Under the pieces are notes generated by a model. The model searched no databases. It was given only the letters and a program-made list of their open reading frames with translations, and was not told the origin of the DNA. DNA of 64,000 nt, from contig NZ_CP150900.1 in NCBI RefSeq assembly GCF_038050405.1, forward strand, positions 2,046,001 to 2,110,000. The letters are read 5' to 3'. The DNA comes from Paraburkholderia sp. IMGN_8 (lineage in GTDB: Bacteria > Pseudomonadota > Gammaproteobacteria > Burkholderiales > Burkholderiaceae). The position numbers and the translations under genes were made by a program. Below, piece after piece: positions 1 to 9,045 of the stretch (the stretch's first letter is position 1; every line of letters starts with the position of its first letter).

Positions 1-711
1 GAGGCGTCCCATGAGCTCAAGACCCCTTTGACGCTGGTGCGGCTGCAGGCAGAGAAACTGGTGGTGGAAGGGCAGTTGCTGCCGGCGCAGGAGCAGTCCG
101 TGCAGATCCAGATCAAGGAGCTCGCGCACCTCAATCGCATCATCGAGGATTTGCTGTTTCTGTCGCGTGCCGACGCCCGCGCTATTACGCTCGATCTCAG
201 GCTGCAGGATCCCGAACCTTTCCTGCAGAGCTTCGCCCAGGACGCCCATGTGTTGGCGGAGCATCAGCAACTGCGATTTTTCCTGACCCACCACGGTTGC
301 GGCCAGGTGGCCATCGAGCCGAAATGGTTGCGACAGGTGCTGCTCAATCTGCTGAGCAATGCGCTCTCGGCATCGCCGGTGGGCGGTCGGATCACGTTGC
401 GCTCCACGCTCATGGACGGTACCTGGCAAGTGAGTATCGAGGATGAGGGCCCGGGCGTGCCTGCGGAGCAGCGTGAACGCATCTTCGAACGTTTCGTGCG
501 TATCAGCCGTCCAGGCGAGGACAAGGGCACTGGACTTGGTTTGGCCATCTGCCGTAGTCTCGTTGAGCTGCACGGCGGCCGCATCTTCGCCGAGGCTGCG
601 TCCGGCAGCTGCGGCTTGCGCATGGTGTTTGAGATTCCTGCTGAGACGTCGACTGGCGGCGCCGCCGTCACGTCGCAAGACATCCCATTGCCTGAAACGG
701 ACGCGACCTGA
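1..711 (+). CDS. Sensor histidine kinase, C-terminal part (gene starts before the window)
   Basis: The reading frame is open to base 1, so only the last 236 codons are present. The visible part begins at the phospho-acceptor H-box (SHELKTPLT, His at bases 10-12). A dimerisation helix follows, then a complete HATPase_c domain: N-box LLNLLSNAL near visible residues 113-121, G1 box DEGPGVP near 148-154 and G2 box GTGLGLAI at 176-183. By family, this is the transmitter of a membrane two-component sensor that phosphorylates an OmpR-type regulator. The sensor and HAMP regions and the partner regulator would lie upstream, outside the window, so the signal cannot be read. The last 25 residues are a loose polar tail. 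Confidence 0.93.
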   Translation, partial: EASHELKTPLTLVRLQAEKLVVEGQLLPAQEQSVQIQIKELAHLNRIIEDLLFLSRADARAITLDLRLQDPEPFLQSFAQDAHVLAEHQQLRFFLTHHGCGQVAIEPKWLRQVLLNLLSNALSASPVGGRITLRSTLMDGTWQVSIEDEGPGVPAEQRERIFERFVRISRPGEDKGTGLGLAICRSLVELHGGRIFAEAASGSCGLRMVFEIPAETSTGGAAVTSQDIPLPETDAT

Positions 712-723
712 CTCGCGCGAGTC
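710..723. other. 14-bp perfect palindrome between convergent genes
   Basis: GACTCGCGCGAGTC overlaps the stop codon of the kinase gene and sits in the 57-bp space before the convergent barrel-protein gene. It could fold as a G+C-rich hairpin that helps termination in both directions, but no T-run follows, so it is not a canonical intrinsic terminator. Confidence 0.3.
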
Positions 724-768
724 GCCGCACACGTCGCCGCTCGGCGTCGCCTGCCTGCGGTGGCGTTC

Positions 769-1578
769 TCAGAGATCGCGCTGATAGCCGAGATAGTAGG
801 AGAACTGATTGGTTTGCTTGACGTGAGTGAGACCGCAACCTACCGAGAACAGCAGCCGGTCGTGGTCCGTGAAACTGTACTGTCCGCCCAGGTTGAAGGC
901 CAGCGACGACGGGTCGGCGACCGTGGCGGCGCCGGTATAGAACAGTTCCCCGCCGAGTTCGAGTTGCTCGTTGATCTTGCGCACCGCCGCCCAACCCGCA
1001 ATCCAATAGCCTTTCTCGTTCGCGTGACGATTGACGACATAGCCACCCCCGCCGAAAGTCGTCCAGTTACCGATCGTTTTCTGCACCCACAACGGCAGCA
1101 ACACACGGCTGTGACCGTCGCCGAGGCCGAGACGATCGTTGCCGGTGGGAATGATCGCGCCTGGACTGAACGCCACTTGCGGGCGGATACCCTTGTCGTC
1201 TTCTGTAATGAAGCGGTATTTGACGCTGAGTTCCATGTCGCCGAACCCGTAGTGGAACTTCTCGCCGCTCGCGTGCATGAACGACATGCCGAGATTCAGG
1301 CTGGCTTCGAGGTTATCGGTCGCGCCGTAGTTGATTTCGACTGCGGGCAGCGCGCCGCTATATTCGCCTTGCCTGACGGTGCCGGTGGCGCCCGTGTTGA
1401 TTTCGAAATGTCCCCGTTCGATGGGCTCGGCATCGTCCGTCACGAAGGGTAGGGTGGCGAACGCGCTGTGGGATGCCAGCAAGGTACTGGCGGCGAGTAT
1501 CGTCATGACAATTCGTGGACCCGCTTGTGCACGGCGCGCGCGTGGTGTCGTGGCGGTTCGACGGGGAAGGCTGGGCAC
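769..1578 (-). CDS. Outer-membrane beta-barrel protein of unknown substrate
   Basis: The predicted product has 269 aa, taking the GTG at 1578 as start because AGGAG lies 10 nt upstream; the ATG at 1506 is the alternative. With the GTG start the N-terminus has Arg clusters, then a hydrophobic run and an AFA cleavage site near residue 41, a good Sec signal. The mature part is all short amphipathic strands rich in Gly and aromatic residues, with repeated turns such as GATDNLEASLNLGM and FGGGGYVVNRHANEKG. It ends in a polar residue and Leu rather than the usual terminal Phe. It resembles the transporter/MetA-like outer-membrane family of uncharacterised proteins. The gene is isolated and minus-strand, just downstream of the ABC importer genes but apparently with its own start signals. 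No function can be assigned. Confidence 0.7.
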   Translation of the reverse strand: MPSLPRRTATTPRARRAQAGPRIVMTILAASTLLASHSAFATLPFVTDDAEPIERGHFEINTGATGTVRQGEYSGALPAVEINYGATDNLEASLNLGMSFMHASGEKFHYGFGDMELSVKYRFITEDDKGIRPQVAFSPGAIIPTGNDRLGLGDGHSRVLLPLWVQKTIGNWTTFGGGGYVVNRHANEKGYWIAGWAAVRKINEQLELGGELFYTGAATVADPSSLAFNLGGQYSFTDHDRLLFSVGCGLTHVKQTNQFSYYLGYQRDL

Positions 1579-1703
1579 GGTCTTCGATCTCCTGAGTTGT
1601 GATTGCTTGACGCCTTGTGTGAGCGTCCTGAAGGCGAGCGGGCAGGGACGCACGGTCGGCGTCCGCCGTCAAGCTGCGGCCGGGCGCGACCGCAGCTGCC
1701 GGG

Positions 1704-2573
1704 TTAATGACCGATTTCGGTGAACTGCGGCGGGCGCCATTTGAGCAGCTTGTTCTCGAGCTGCGTGAGGAGGAACTCTGCCCCCAGCGCCACGACGGCC
1801 AGCACGATCATCGCGGCGAAAACCCCGGCTGCGTTGAAGGCACCCTGAGCCGTCGAGATCAGCAGACCGATGCCTTGCCGGGAGCCAAGGAATTCACCGA
1901 CCACGGCCCCAACGAGCGCGAAACCGAAGCTGACGTGCAGGCTCGCCAGAATCCAGCTCATGGCCGCGGGCAGCACCACTGTCAGGGTGACCTGACGCTT
2001 CGACGCACCGAGGATGTGGGCGTTGGCGATGAGATTCCGGTCCGCTTCGCGCACGCCCTGGAAGGCGTTGGCGAATACCACGAAGAACACCATCACGACT
2101 GCCAGCGCAACCTTCGACGCCATGCCCAGTCCCAGCGCGATGATGAACACCGATCCAAGCACGACGCGCGGAATCGAATTGGCGATCTTGATGTAGAGAC
2201 TGAATACGTCGGCAAGCAGCTTGTTGCGGCCAAGCGCAATGCCCGCGATGACGCCGCCCACGCCGCCGATCAGAAAACCAAGTACGGTTTCCTCCAGTGT
2301 CACCAGCACCTGCACCCAAAGCGGACCCTGCGAGGTGCCCTCTGTCAGCCAGGTCCAGATCTGACTGACAATCATCGACGGCACGGAGAAAAAGAATGGA
2401 TCGATCCATCCCATTTGTCCCGCCAGTTCCCAGCCGCCGAGGGTCACCACCAGCACCGCGATGCGAAGTGTGTGAACCAGCGTTTGGCGACGGCGCATTG
2501 TCCCTTGCGCTTCGAGTTCCACCTGGCGCAGTTCGATCTCGTGCGTCGGCAATCCAGTCGTTCGGGTATTCAT
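1704..2573 (-). CDS. ABC transporter permease, sulfonate/nitrate/taurine (SsuC/TauC) type
   Basis: The 289-aa product is an integral inner-membrane protein with about six hydrophobic segments and the binding-protein-dependent permease EAA-loop region around FANAFQGVREADRNLIANAHILGAS. The N-terminal ~35 residues are cytosolic and charged. The family (BPD_transp_1, SsuC-like) forms the channel of importers for alkanesulfonates, taurine, nitrate or thiamine precursors. It is the last gene of a minus-strand operon (binding protein, ATPase, permease), 27 bp after the ATPase gene. GAGGA lies close upstream of the ATG. The substrate cannot be told from sequence; no sulfonate monooxygenase or nitrate reductase gene is near. 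Confidence 0.88.
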   Translation of the reverse strand: MNTRTTGLPTHEIELRQVELEAQGTMRRRQTLVHTLRIAVLVVTLGGWELAGQMGWIDPFFFSVPSMIVSQIWTWLTEGTSQGPLWVQVLVTLEETVLGFLIGGVGGVIAGIALGRNKLLADVFSLYIKIANSIPRVVLGSVFIIALGLGMASKVALAVVMVFFVVFANAFQGVREADRNLIANAHILGASKRQVTLTVVLPAAMSWILASLHVSFGFALVGAVVGEFLGSRQGIGLLISTAQGAFNAAGVFAAMIVLAVVALGAEFLLTQLENKLLKWRPPQFTEIGH

Positions 2574-2600
2574 GGTGTTCCTCGCAATGCCTGCGGGCAG

Positions 2601-3425
2601 TCAGATATGGACTTCATCGCGCAGATCGTTCCAGATCTGACGGGAGAGTTCGATAAAACGTGGCGAATAGCGCGCCTCCGAGACCTCGCGGGGGCGCGGC
2701 AAGCCGATTTCGTAGGAGGCTTTGACGGTGGCCGGCCCGGACGTCAGCACGAAGACTTTGTCGGCGAGTGCAATCGCTTCTTCGATATCGTGTGTGACGA
2801 AAACCACTGAAGCACCGTTGACGCTCCATAGATGCAGCAGTTCGTCCTGCATCAGTGCGCGCGTCTGCACGTCGAGCGCCGAGAATGGCTCATCCATCAA
2901 GAGGATTTCGGGCTCGTTGATGAAGGTCTGCGCAAGGGCCACGCGTTTGCGCATGCCGCCCGACAACTGGTGCGGATAGTGCCGTTCGAAGCGCGACAGG
3001 CCGACCCGGCGAATCCAGTCCATGGCTTTGTCGTGAGCTTCATCCTTGCGCATGCCGCGATAGATCGGCCCGGCGGCGACGTTATCGAGCACGCTCTTCC
3101 AGGGGAAAACCGCATCGCTCTGAAACACGAAGCCGATGCGGCGATCGATGCCCGTCACCGGTTGGCCCCAGATCCGGACCGTGCCCGCGCTCGGTCGGGC
3201 GAGGCCGGTGATCAGGCTGAGCGTGGTGGACTTGCCGCATCCGGTGGGGCCCACCACCGCGCAGAACTGACCTTTCTCCACGCTCATGCTGAAGTTCTGC
3301 AGCGCCATGATGGCCTTGCCCTCCGGGCTGACGAACCTGCGACTGACGCGCTCGAGTTCGATTGCGGGCGTAATGTCGCCGATGTTTGCGACCACAGGCC
3401 TGCCGGTTGCCAGTTGGACTGTCAT
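2601..3425 (-). CDS. ABC transporter ATP-binding protein (SsuB/TauB/NrtD type)
   Basis: The 274-aa product is a single nucleotide-binding domain with Walker A GPTGCGKSTT, Q-loop VFQSDAVFPW, signature LSGGMRKRVALAQ, Walker B ILLMDEPFSALD and H-loop VTHDIEEA. All catalytic positions are intact, so it should hydrolyse ATP. LSGGM replaces the usual LSGGQ. The length fits the SsuB/TauB class. The gene lies between the binding-protein gene (180 bp upstream on the minus strand) and the permease gene (27 bp downstream). An AAGGTGAG ribosome site precedes the ATG. It is inferred to power the importer formed with its neighbours. Confidence 0.92.
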   Translation of the reverse strand: MTVQLATGRPVVANIGDITPAIELERVSRRFVSPEGKAIMALQNFSMSVEKGQFCAVVGPTGCGKSTTLSLITGLARPSAGTVRIWGQPVTGIDRRIGFVFQSDAVFPWKSVLDNVAAGPIYRGMRKDEAHDKAMDWIRRVGLSRFERHYPHQLSGGMRKRVALAQTFINEPEILLMDEPFSALDVQTRALMQDELLHLWSVNGASVVFVTHDIEEAIALADKVFVLTSGPATVKASYEIGLPRPREVSEARYSPRFIELSRQIWNDLRDEVHI

Positions 3426-3605
3426 ATGTAACTCACCTTGAGTGCCAGATTCTCGTTGTGGAATGGACGCGCCGCGTCGTGGCGGCGTTCGCGCGTTGGA
3501 GCAGGGCGATGAGCCCGACCCTTCATCGAAACAGGGATCGACCTCGCGGCTGCGGCACGCCGCAGTCGCGATGCGAACAGATCGCTACGGCCCGTGGACC
3601 CGGCA

Positions 3606-4616
3606 TCAGTTCGCGGGCACCGCCGAGACGAACTCCGTGGTGTAGGTTTTCGACAGGTCGATGTTGCGGCCCTTCAGACCCTTGTCGAACGCCGACAAGA
3701 CCTTGAGCACGGTCTGCGGACCCGACTCCGGCATACGGCCGTCCGGAATGAACGAGACCTTGCCGACGGCCAGCGCCCTGACGTAACTGTCCCTGTCGCC
3801 GGCGTAGTAGTCGGCCGGCATTTTCGCGGTGAGTTCTTCGGCGCTGTGGGTCGAGATATAACGGAGCGTCTTGACGAAGGCGTTGGCGAGCTTCTGCGCT
3901 GTGGCCTTGTGGGCGTTGACCCAGGTTGTCTGCATATAGAGGGAGGCGGCCGGGTACAAGCCGCCCAGCCACTTCTGGGTGCTTTCGGGCGAGCGCAGGT
4001 CGACCAGCACCTTGGCGTCGCCGGTCTTGAGCAGGCGCGAGATGGTCGGCTCGGTGGTCATGCCGCCGTCGATCTTGCCCTGCTTGAGGGCAGCGATGAA
4101 GGTATTGCCGGCGCCGACCGGCAGCGACGTCACTTCGCTGATCGGTACGCCATGCGATACCGCCAGATATTGCGTCAGGAAATTGGTCGAGGAGCCGAGC
4201 CCGGTGACTCCCAGCGTTTTGCCGCGCAGATCGGCCGGCGACTTGACAGTGTTGGCGAGTTTCGATGAGATCAGTTCGACCTCACCGGGCGTATGGCTGA
4301 ATTGCACGACAGATTCGATGACCTTGCCTTTTGATTGCAGATCAATGGTGTGATCGTAAAAGCCCACCACGCCTTGTACCTGCCCGGCGATCAGTTCGTT
4401 CTCGGCGTCGACGCCGGCCGGTTCGTTGAGCAGTTCGACGTCGAGACCTTGCTCCTTGAAGTAGCCGAGTTGTTCCGCCAGCTTGGCCGGCAGGTATATC
4501 TGCTTTTCCATGCCGCCGACCATCAACGTTATCTTTTCGTTGGCTGCAAGGGCGGAATGGGAAAGGGTGCCCATCACCAGGGCGCCAAGCGCAATGCGCA
4601 AAGCTGTGTGTTTCAT
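3606..4616 (-). CDS. ABC transporter periplasmic substrate-binding protein (NMT1/SsuA-like)
   Basis: The 336-aa product has a Sec signal (MKHTALRIALGALVMG... cleaved after ALA near residue 24) followed by an NMT1/THI5-type periplasmic binding fold. Typical elements are YLPAKLAEQLGYFKEQGLDVEL, the hinge segment LRGKTLGVTGLGSSTNFL and KQGKIDGGMTTEP. This family delivers sulfonates, nitrate, taurine or hydroxymethylpyrimidine-like ligands to SsuC-type permeases. It is the first gene of the minus-strand operon; AGGAG sits 8 nt before the ATG. The 180-bp gap to the ATPase gene leaves room for expression differences between binding protein and membrane parts. The ligand is unknown. Confidence 0.88.
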   Translation of the reverse strand: MKHTALRIALGALVMGTLSHSALAANEKITLMVGGMEKQIYLPAKLAEQLGYFKEQGLDVELLNEPAGVDAENELIAGQVQGVVGFYDHTIDLQSKGKVIESVVQFSHTPGEVELISSKLANTVKSPADLRGKTLGVTGLGSSTNFLTQYLAVSHGVPISEVTSLPVGAGNTFIAALKQGKIDGGMTTEPTISRLLKTGDAKVLVDLRSPESTQKWLGGLYPAASLYMQTTWVNAHKATAQKLANAFVKTLRYISTHSAEELTAKMPADYYAGDRDSYVRALAVGKVSFIPDGRMPESGPQTVLKVLSAFDKGLKGRNIDLSKTYTTEFVSAVPAN

Positions 4617-4959
4617 GGTGCGATCTCCTGAATGTCAGTGTTATGGCGTCGCGCGAGTCGCGCTCAGTGTTCCTGGACGAATACGCGTTCCAAGTCTTTG
4701 CGGGTAGCGTATTGAACAAGCTCATTTATAGAGATCCAGCCTAAAATCAGGCTGAATCGAAAATGAAAGTCTGTTCAGGGACGCCCGCCATGCATGACGC
4801 AAGAGGGGCGGGAAGGCGGGGCGACGGCACAGCGGCGCAGGCCGGCGCAACACCGGCGGCATAGGTGTCACGGGTGCCGAGCCGGCAGGCAAGTGCTTCG
4901 GATCGCGAAACAATGAAAACGACGAAGAAGAGCCGCGCGAGGCGGCAATGACGTGGTGT
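4617..4959. other. Intergenic region with a 6-bp inverted repeat, upstream of the ABC operon
   Basis: No gene is seen in these 343 bases. On the minus strand it should carry the promoter of the importer operon; a TATAAA hexamer (minus strand, about 4725-4732) could be a -10 element. Next to it CAGCCT-N6-AGGCTG (4737-4754) is a perfect inverted repeat suited to a regulator site. The half nearest 4960 is G+C-rich and lies after the stop codon of the next minus-strand gene; no T-rich terminator is evident. Confidence 0.35.
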
Positions 4960-6543
4960 TTACTTGAGTTTGGCCAGTTCCTGCCGCACCTCGGTTGCGT
5001 TCAGCGGGAAATAGGCGGAATAGCGCACCGGCTCCTGGCCCGCGCGACTCAGGATGTAGCGCAGGAAGGCCTTTACCGGCTCGGACAGCGGCCGGTTCAT
5101 GCGGATATACATGTAGCGCGTGAGCGGGTAGCGGCCGTTGGCGGCGTTTTCGGCGTCGAGCGTATAGAAGGGGGCGCCTGCTTTTTCGGCCACCGCGAGT
5201 GCCTTGAGACCGGCGCCGCCTTCCTCGAGACCACCGAAGCCAATCGCGCCCGGGTCGTGAGCAATCGCCTCGGCGGTCTGGGTGATGGAGCCCTCGTGCA
5301 CGGCGCGATTCCATTGACCGCCCCTGAGCACCATGATTTGCATCGACATCGCATTGGGCGCGACATGGGGCGGCATGTAGATCGTAATGGGCCGATCTGC
5401 CCACTCGCCGGTCAAGCCAAGTTGCCCCCAACGCGTAATGGCAGGGTGTTCCCCGAGGATGTCCGCCAGTTGCGCCACCGTGATCTGCGCCAGCGGGTTG
5501 TTCTCAGGCACGAAGATGGCCTGTGCGGTCGTGCGTTGCGGGGTATTGAAGCCACCGCGCGCGACGCGGATCTCGATGGGGGCCTTCTGGTGTTGCGTGG
5601 CGTCGTAGGCGCGACTTTCTTCCGGCCAGAGCTCCCGGCCCATCGGTGCGATGTCGGTGTCGTTGACAAGCAAGGCGAGGAAGCCGTTCAGGGTGCCCAA
5701 ATGCTCCCAGCGTTCGCCTTTTCGTACGCCAGGCTGGATCCGATGAAAGTCCTCAATCCATGTATCCATCAGCGATTTCATGCCATCGCTGCCGATACTG
5801 TCGATCTTGCCGTGCAGACCTTCGACCGGCCTGTAGGCTGGCAAGGCAGGATCGAGCGGCGGGAGAAAGGCTTGCAGCCTGGCGCTTTCCTGCGCCGCTT
5901 CGCCAGCGCTGAGCGGTTGGAAGGACGCGTGTCTTGCCACGACTTCCTGTCCGTCGCGGCTGAGCATGAAGGCAAGGAACTCCTTCACCTTCTGCGGCAG
6001 TGGGGCGCCGGGGCGCTGGTTGACGGCAATGTACGCAGGACGTCCCGCCACGCTCGCGACGCGCACCAGCACCGGCGATTTCATCATGTCGCCAGCGAAC
6101 TGGTGGGCGTAGGGCTGCAACTCGGTCGGCCATGGCTCGCGCGTGAGCGGTGCGATGTCGGCGTTGCCGAACATCAAGGCGCCAAATGCGGTTACATCGC
6201 TTATATGCTGCCAGTTCGCGCCACGGCGAATACCGGGCTGGCGTTGTTCGAACGCGGCGAGCCAGTCGTTCATCAGCGGCTTCATAGCGTCGTCACCGAC
6301 ACTGCTGATGGGCCCTGCGACCCGTTGTTCGGGCTGGTAACCAGGCAATCCCGCATCGACGACCGACGCGGCATGAATGCTGCCGGCAGATAGGAGCAGG
6401 CCGGCCATGCAAGCGACCAGCATGAGACTGCATGGGCTCGTCTTCGCGCCGGTCCCGGCGCGAGGGGCGGCACGTGTACCGAGGAACGCACCGGCCGTGT
6501 TCAGGCGCAGGCGAGGCACAGCGTTGAAACGCTGGTTTCGCAA
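4960..6543 (-). CDS. Secreted protein with tandem PstS-like domains, the first one cut down
   Basis: The 527-aa product is taken from a TTG start that has AAGGAG 9 nt upstream. Residues 1-59 hold a long, charged N-region and the hydrophobic segment of a Sec signal (LMLVACMAGLLLSAGSIHAA). Two homologous PstS/PBP-like_2 blocks follow. Block 2 (about 245-527) is a full two-lobe phosphate-binding-like domain with PITIYMPPHVAPNAM, PGAIGFGG and RYMYIRMNRPLSEPVKAFL. Block 1 (about 75-225) aligns with both ends of block 2 (GPISSVGDDAMKPLMNDW versus GKIDSIGSDGMKSLMDTW; SRDGQE versus SRAGQE) but lacks the ~130 residues of the second lobe. No pst permease or ATPase genes are adjacent. It is likely a periplasmic ligand-binding or sensing protein; the ligand is unknown. 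Confidence 0.8.
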   Translation of the reverse strand: MRNQRFNAVPRLRLNTAGAFLGTRAAPRAGTGAKTSPCSLMLVACMAGLLLSAGSIHAASVVDAGLPGYQPEQRVAGPISSVGDDAMKPLMNDWLAAFEQRQPGIRRGANWQHISDVTAFGALMFGNADIAPLTREPWPTELQPYAHQFAGDMMKSPVLVRVASVAGRPAYIAVNQRPGAPLPQKVKEFLAFMLSRDGQEVVARHASFQPLSAGEAAQESARLQAFLPPLDPALPAYRPVEGLHGKIDSIGSDGMKSLMDTWIEDFHRIQPGVRKGERWEHLGTLNGFLALLVNDTDIAPMGRELWPEESRAYDATQHQKAPIEIRVARGGFNTPQRTTAQAIFVPENNPLAQITVAQLADILGEHPAITRWGQLGLTGEWADRPITIYMPPHVAPNAMSMQIMVLRGGQWNRAVHEGSITQTAEAIAHDPGAIGFGGLEEGGAGLKALAVAEKAGAPFYTLDAENAANGRYPLTRYMYIRMNRPLSEPVKAFLRYILSRAGQEPVRYSAYFPLNATEVRQELAKLK

Positions 6544-6744
6544 TTTGCTTGTCTCCTTGTTTTTTTGCCGTTGATCGGCGCCCGCTGCCCGGTTGTTTTC
6601 TGGGGCACTGCATCGTCGAACGGGCGAGCCCTAGGTTTCGATCTGGACAATACGGCATGGCTCTGAATACAACCTGAACCGACCGTGAAAATCCGTTCAT
6701 GTCTATCCGGAAGCTGGCTGCCCCCTGGCACTCGCGCTGTTTGC

Positions 6745-6760
6745 GCACGACGCGTCGTGC
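6745..6760. promoter_or_regulatory. 16-bp perfect palindrome
   Basis: GCACGACGCGTCGTGC is its own reverse complement. It lies between the divergent promoters of the PstS-like gene and the RNA ligase gene, 60 bp from the LexA box. It could be an operator or a chance G+C-rich palindrome; there is no second copy in the window that I noticed. Confidence 0.3.
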
Positions 6761-6820
6761 TTCGCCGCGTCAGTCAATCAGTACCTCCAGTTTTTTGATC
6801 ATTTCCACGTTGCCGACAAT

Positions 6821-6838
6821 ACTGTATGAATGTACAGT
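6821..6838. promoter_or_regulatory. LexA (SOS) box
   Basis: ACTGTATGAATGTACAGT matches the proteobacterial LexA consensus CTGT-N8-ACAG, with symmetric outer bases (TACTGTA...TACAGT). On the plus strand a possible TTGCCG (6810-6815) and TACAGT (6833-6838) with 17-bp spacing would place the box over the -10 element, as expected for a repressed promoter. The first complete gene downstream on the plus strand is the 2'-5' RNA ligase family gene at 7079. A minus-strand promoter for the PstS-like gene is also possible. Confidence 0.65.
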
Positions 6839-7078
6839 GTTGCGCGTGACCGGGCCGCTAGTGCAAGCGCATTCTGATGCGGGAAAACGATGCAATGCTT
6901 CTGTGGCTAGTGCTGGGCGGCAGGCAGCGCTATATCTTGCAAATATCGAGGTCCAATAGCGGCGAGGGCGTGCAGTGGACCCAGCCACCGCCGATTAACT
7001 TTTCCAGGGCGCGCAGGCAAACGCGCACGACTGAACGGAGACTCAACCCTATGCCGGCTTCACCCACTCAAGAGCACC

Positions 7079-7678
7079 ATGCCTGAACAACTCTGGCTGC
7101 CCGGACTCGAGGCGCCGCCTGTCCCGACAGACGGCCTGTTCTTCGCCGTATTTCCAGATGCGAATACGGCCACCAGCATCTCGAAGCTGGCGCAACAGCT
7201 CTGCGGGGAGACGCGCTCGAAGAGCAAGCCTCTGTCGGCCAACCGTTTGCATGTCACGTTGCTTCACCTCGGGAACTTCGCAGGCGGTTTACCGCCAGCC
7301 TGGGTGGATGCGGCGATGAACGCGGCCGCGTCGATCAGGATGGAGCCTTTTAGCGTCGAGTTCGACAGTGCGGTCAGTTTTGCGCTGAAGCCGCGGCCGG
7401 GGCCATTGGTGTTGGGTGGAGGCGAGGGCGTGGTTGGACTCCAGGCACTTCACGACGCACTTGTACTGGCGTTGCGCGCCGCTGGATCCGGAGATCGCGC
7501 AGTCTCGCCGAGCGTGCCGTACACCCCGCACGTGACCTTGGCTTACGGCATGCCTTGGGTCGCGACACGTCCTGTCGAAGCCATCAGTTGGAACGTGCGT
7601 GAGTTTGTTCTGGTGCACAGCTTGCTCGGGCGTACCCGGCATGTCGCTCTGGCACGCTGGCGGTTGGCGGCTGAGTGA
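7079..7678 (+). CDS. thpR: RNA 2',3'-cyclic phosphodiesterase / 2'-5' RNA ligase family (LigT/ThpR)
   Basis: The 199-aa product carries the two H-x-T-x motifs that define the 2H phosphoesterase family: HVTL in NRLHVTLLHLG (about residue 58) and HVTL in TPHVTLAYG (about 145). Family members open 2',3'-cyclic phosphate ends of RNA and can reversibly join 2'-5' linkages in tRNA halves in vitro; the physiological role is unclear. Length matches the family. The start at 7079 (GAG five nt upstream) is chosen because the N-terminus MPEQLWLPGLE is typical; an upstream ATG at 7051 is in another frame. The LexA box about 240 bp upstream suggests, without proving, SOS control. Confidence 0.88.
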   Translation: MPEQLWLPGLEAPPVPTDGLFFAVFPDANTATSISKLAQQLCGETRSKSKPLSANRLHVTLLHLGNFAGGLPPAWVDAAMNAAASIRMEPFSVEFDSAVSFALKPRPGPLVLGGGEGVVGLQALHDALVLALRAAGSGDRAVSPSVPYTPHVTLAYGMPWVATRPVEAISWNVREFVLVHSLLGRTRHVALARWRLAAE

Positions 7679-7920
7679 AACGTTGTGGCTCGCGGCGGCC
7701 GTCGTGAAGCAAATGCGCCGAAGCGCTTCGGACTAGAACCGCACGCCGGTTGCGCAACTGCCTGCAAAGCCGCCGCCGGTTCCGCCTGCACCACCGTAGC
7801 CCACGCCATGCGCCCCTCAAATACGCAAAATCCGAAAACCAGAGGTTTCATCGGTCAGACAGCCAGAACGGGCATGCGCTCCCTGATAGAATGCTTGGGC
7901 CGCAACGTAGTGGACTGCAG

Positions 7921-9017
<1,097 letters not shown>

Positions 9018-9045
9018 AAACTACAACGTCGAATAGGTCTTGCCC

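Larger units (their letters stand above)
6544..7078. other. 535-bp intergenic region holding a LexA box and a palindrome
   Basis: This gap separates the divergent PstS-like (minus) and 2'-5' RNA ligase (plus) genes. It holds no convincing gene. It contains a 16-bp perfect palindrome at 6745-6760 and a LexA-type box at 6821-6838, listed separately. A 10-codon minus-strand frame (MIKKLEVLID, stop near 6777) begins just downstream of the LexA box, but nothing supports it as a gene. An 11-codon plus-strand frame (ATG at 7051) overlaps the start of the RNA ligase gene and could be a leader peptide or simply a misplaced start. Confidence 0.5.

Noticed and set aside
6770..6840. Ten-codon minus-strand frame MIKKLEVLID just below the LexA box as an SOS peptide
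   Set aside because: Too short, no ribosome site upstream of the ATG, and it stops at once. Kept only as a note.
7543..7851. Minus-strand frame MKPLVFGFCVFEGRMAW... in the thpR/DUF1992 gap
   Set aside because: It runs into the antisense of thpR, and no family features or ribosome site decide for it.
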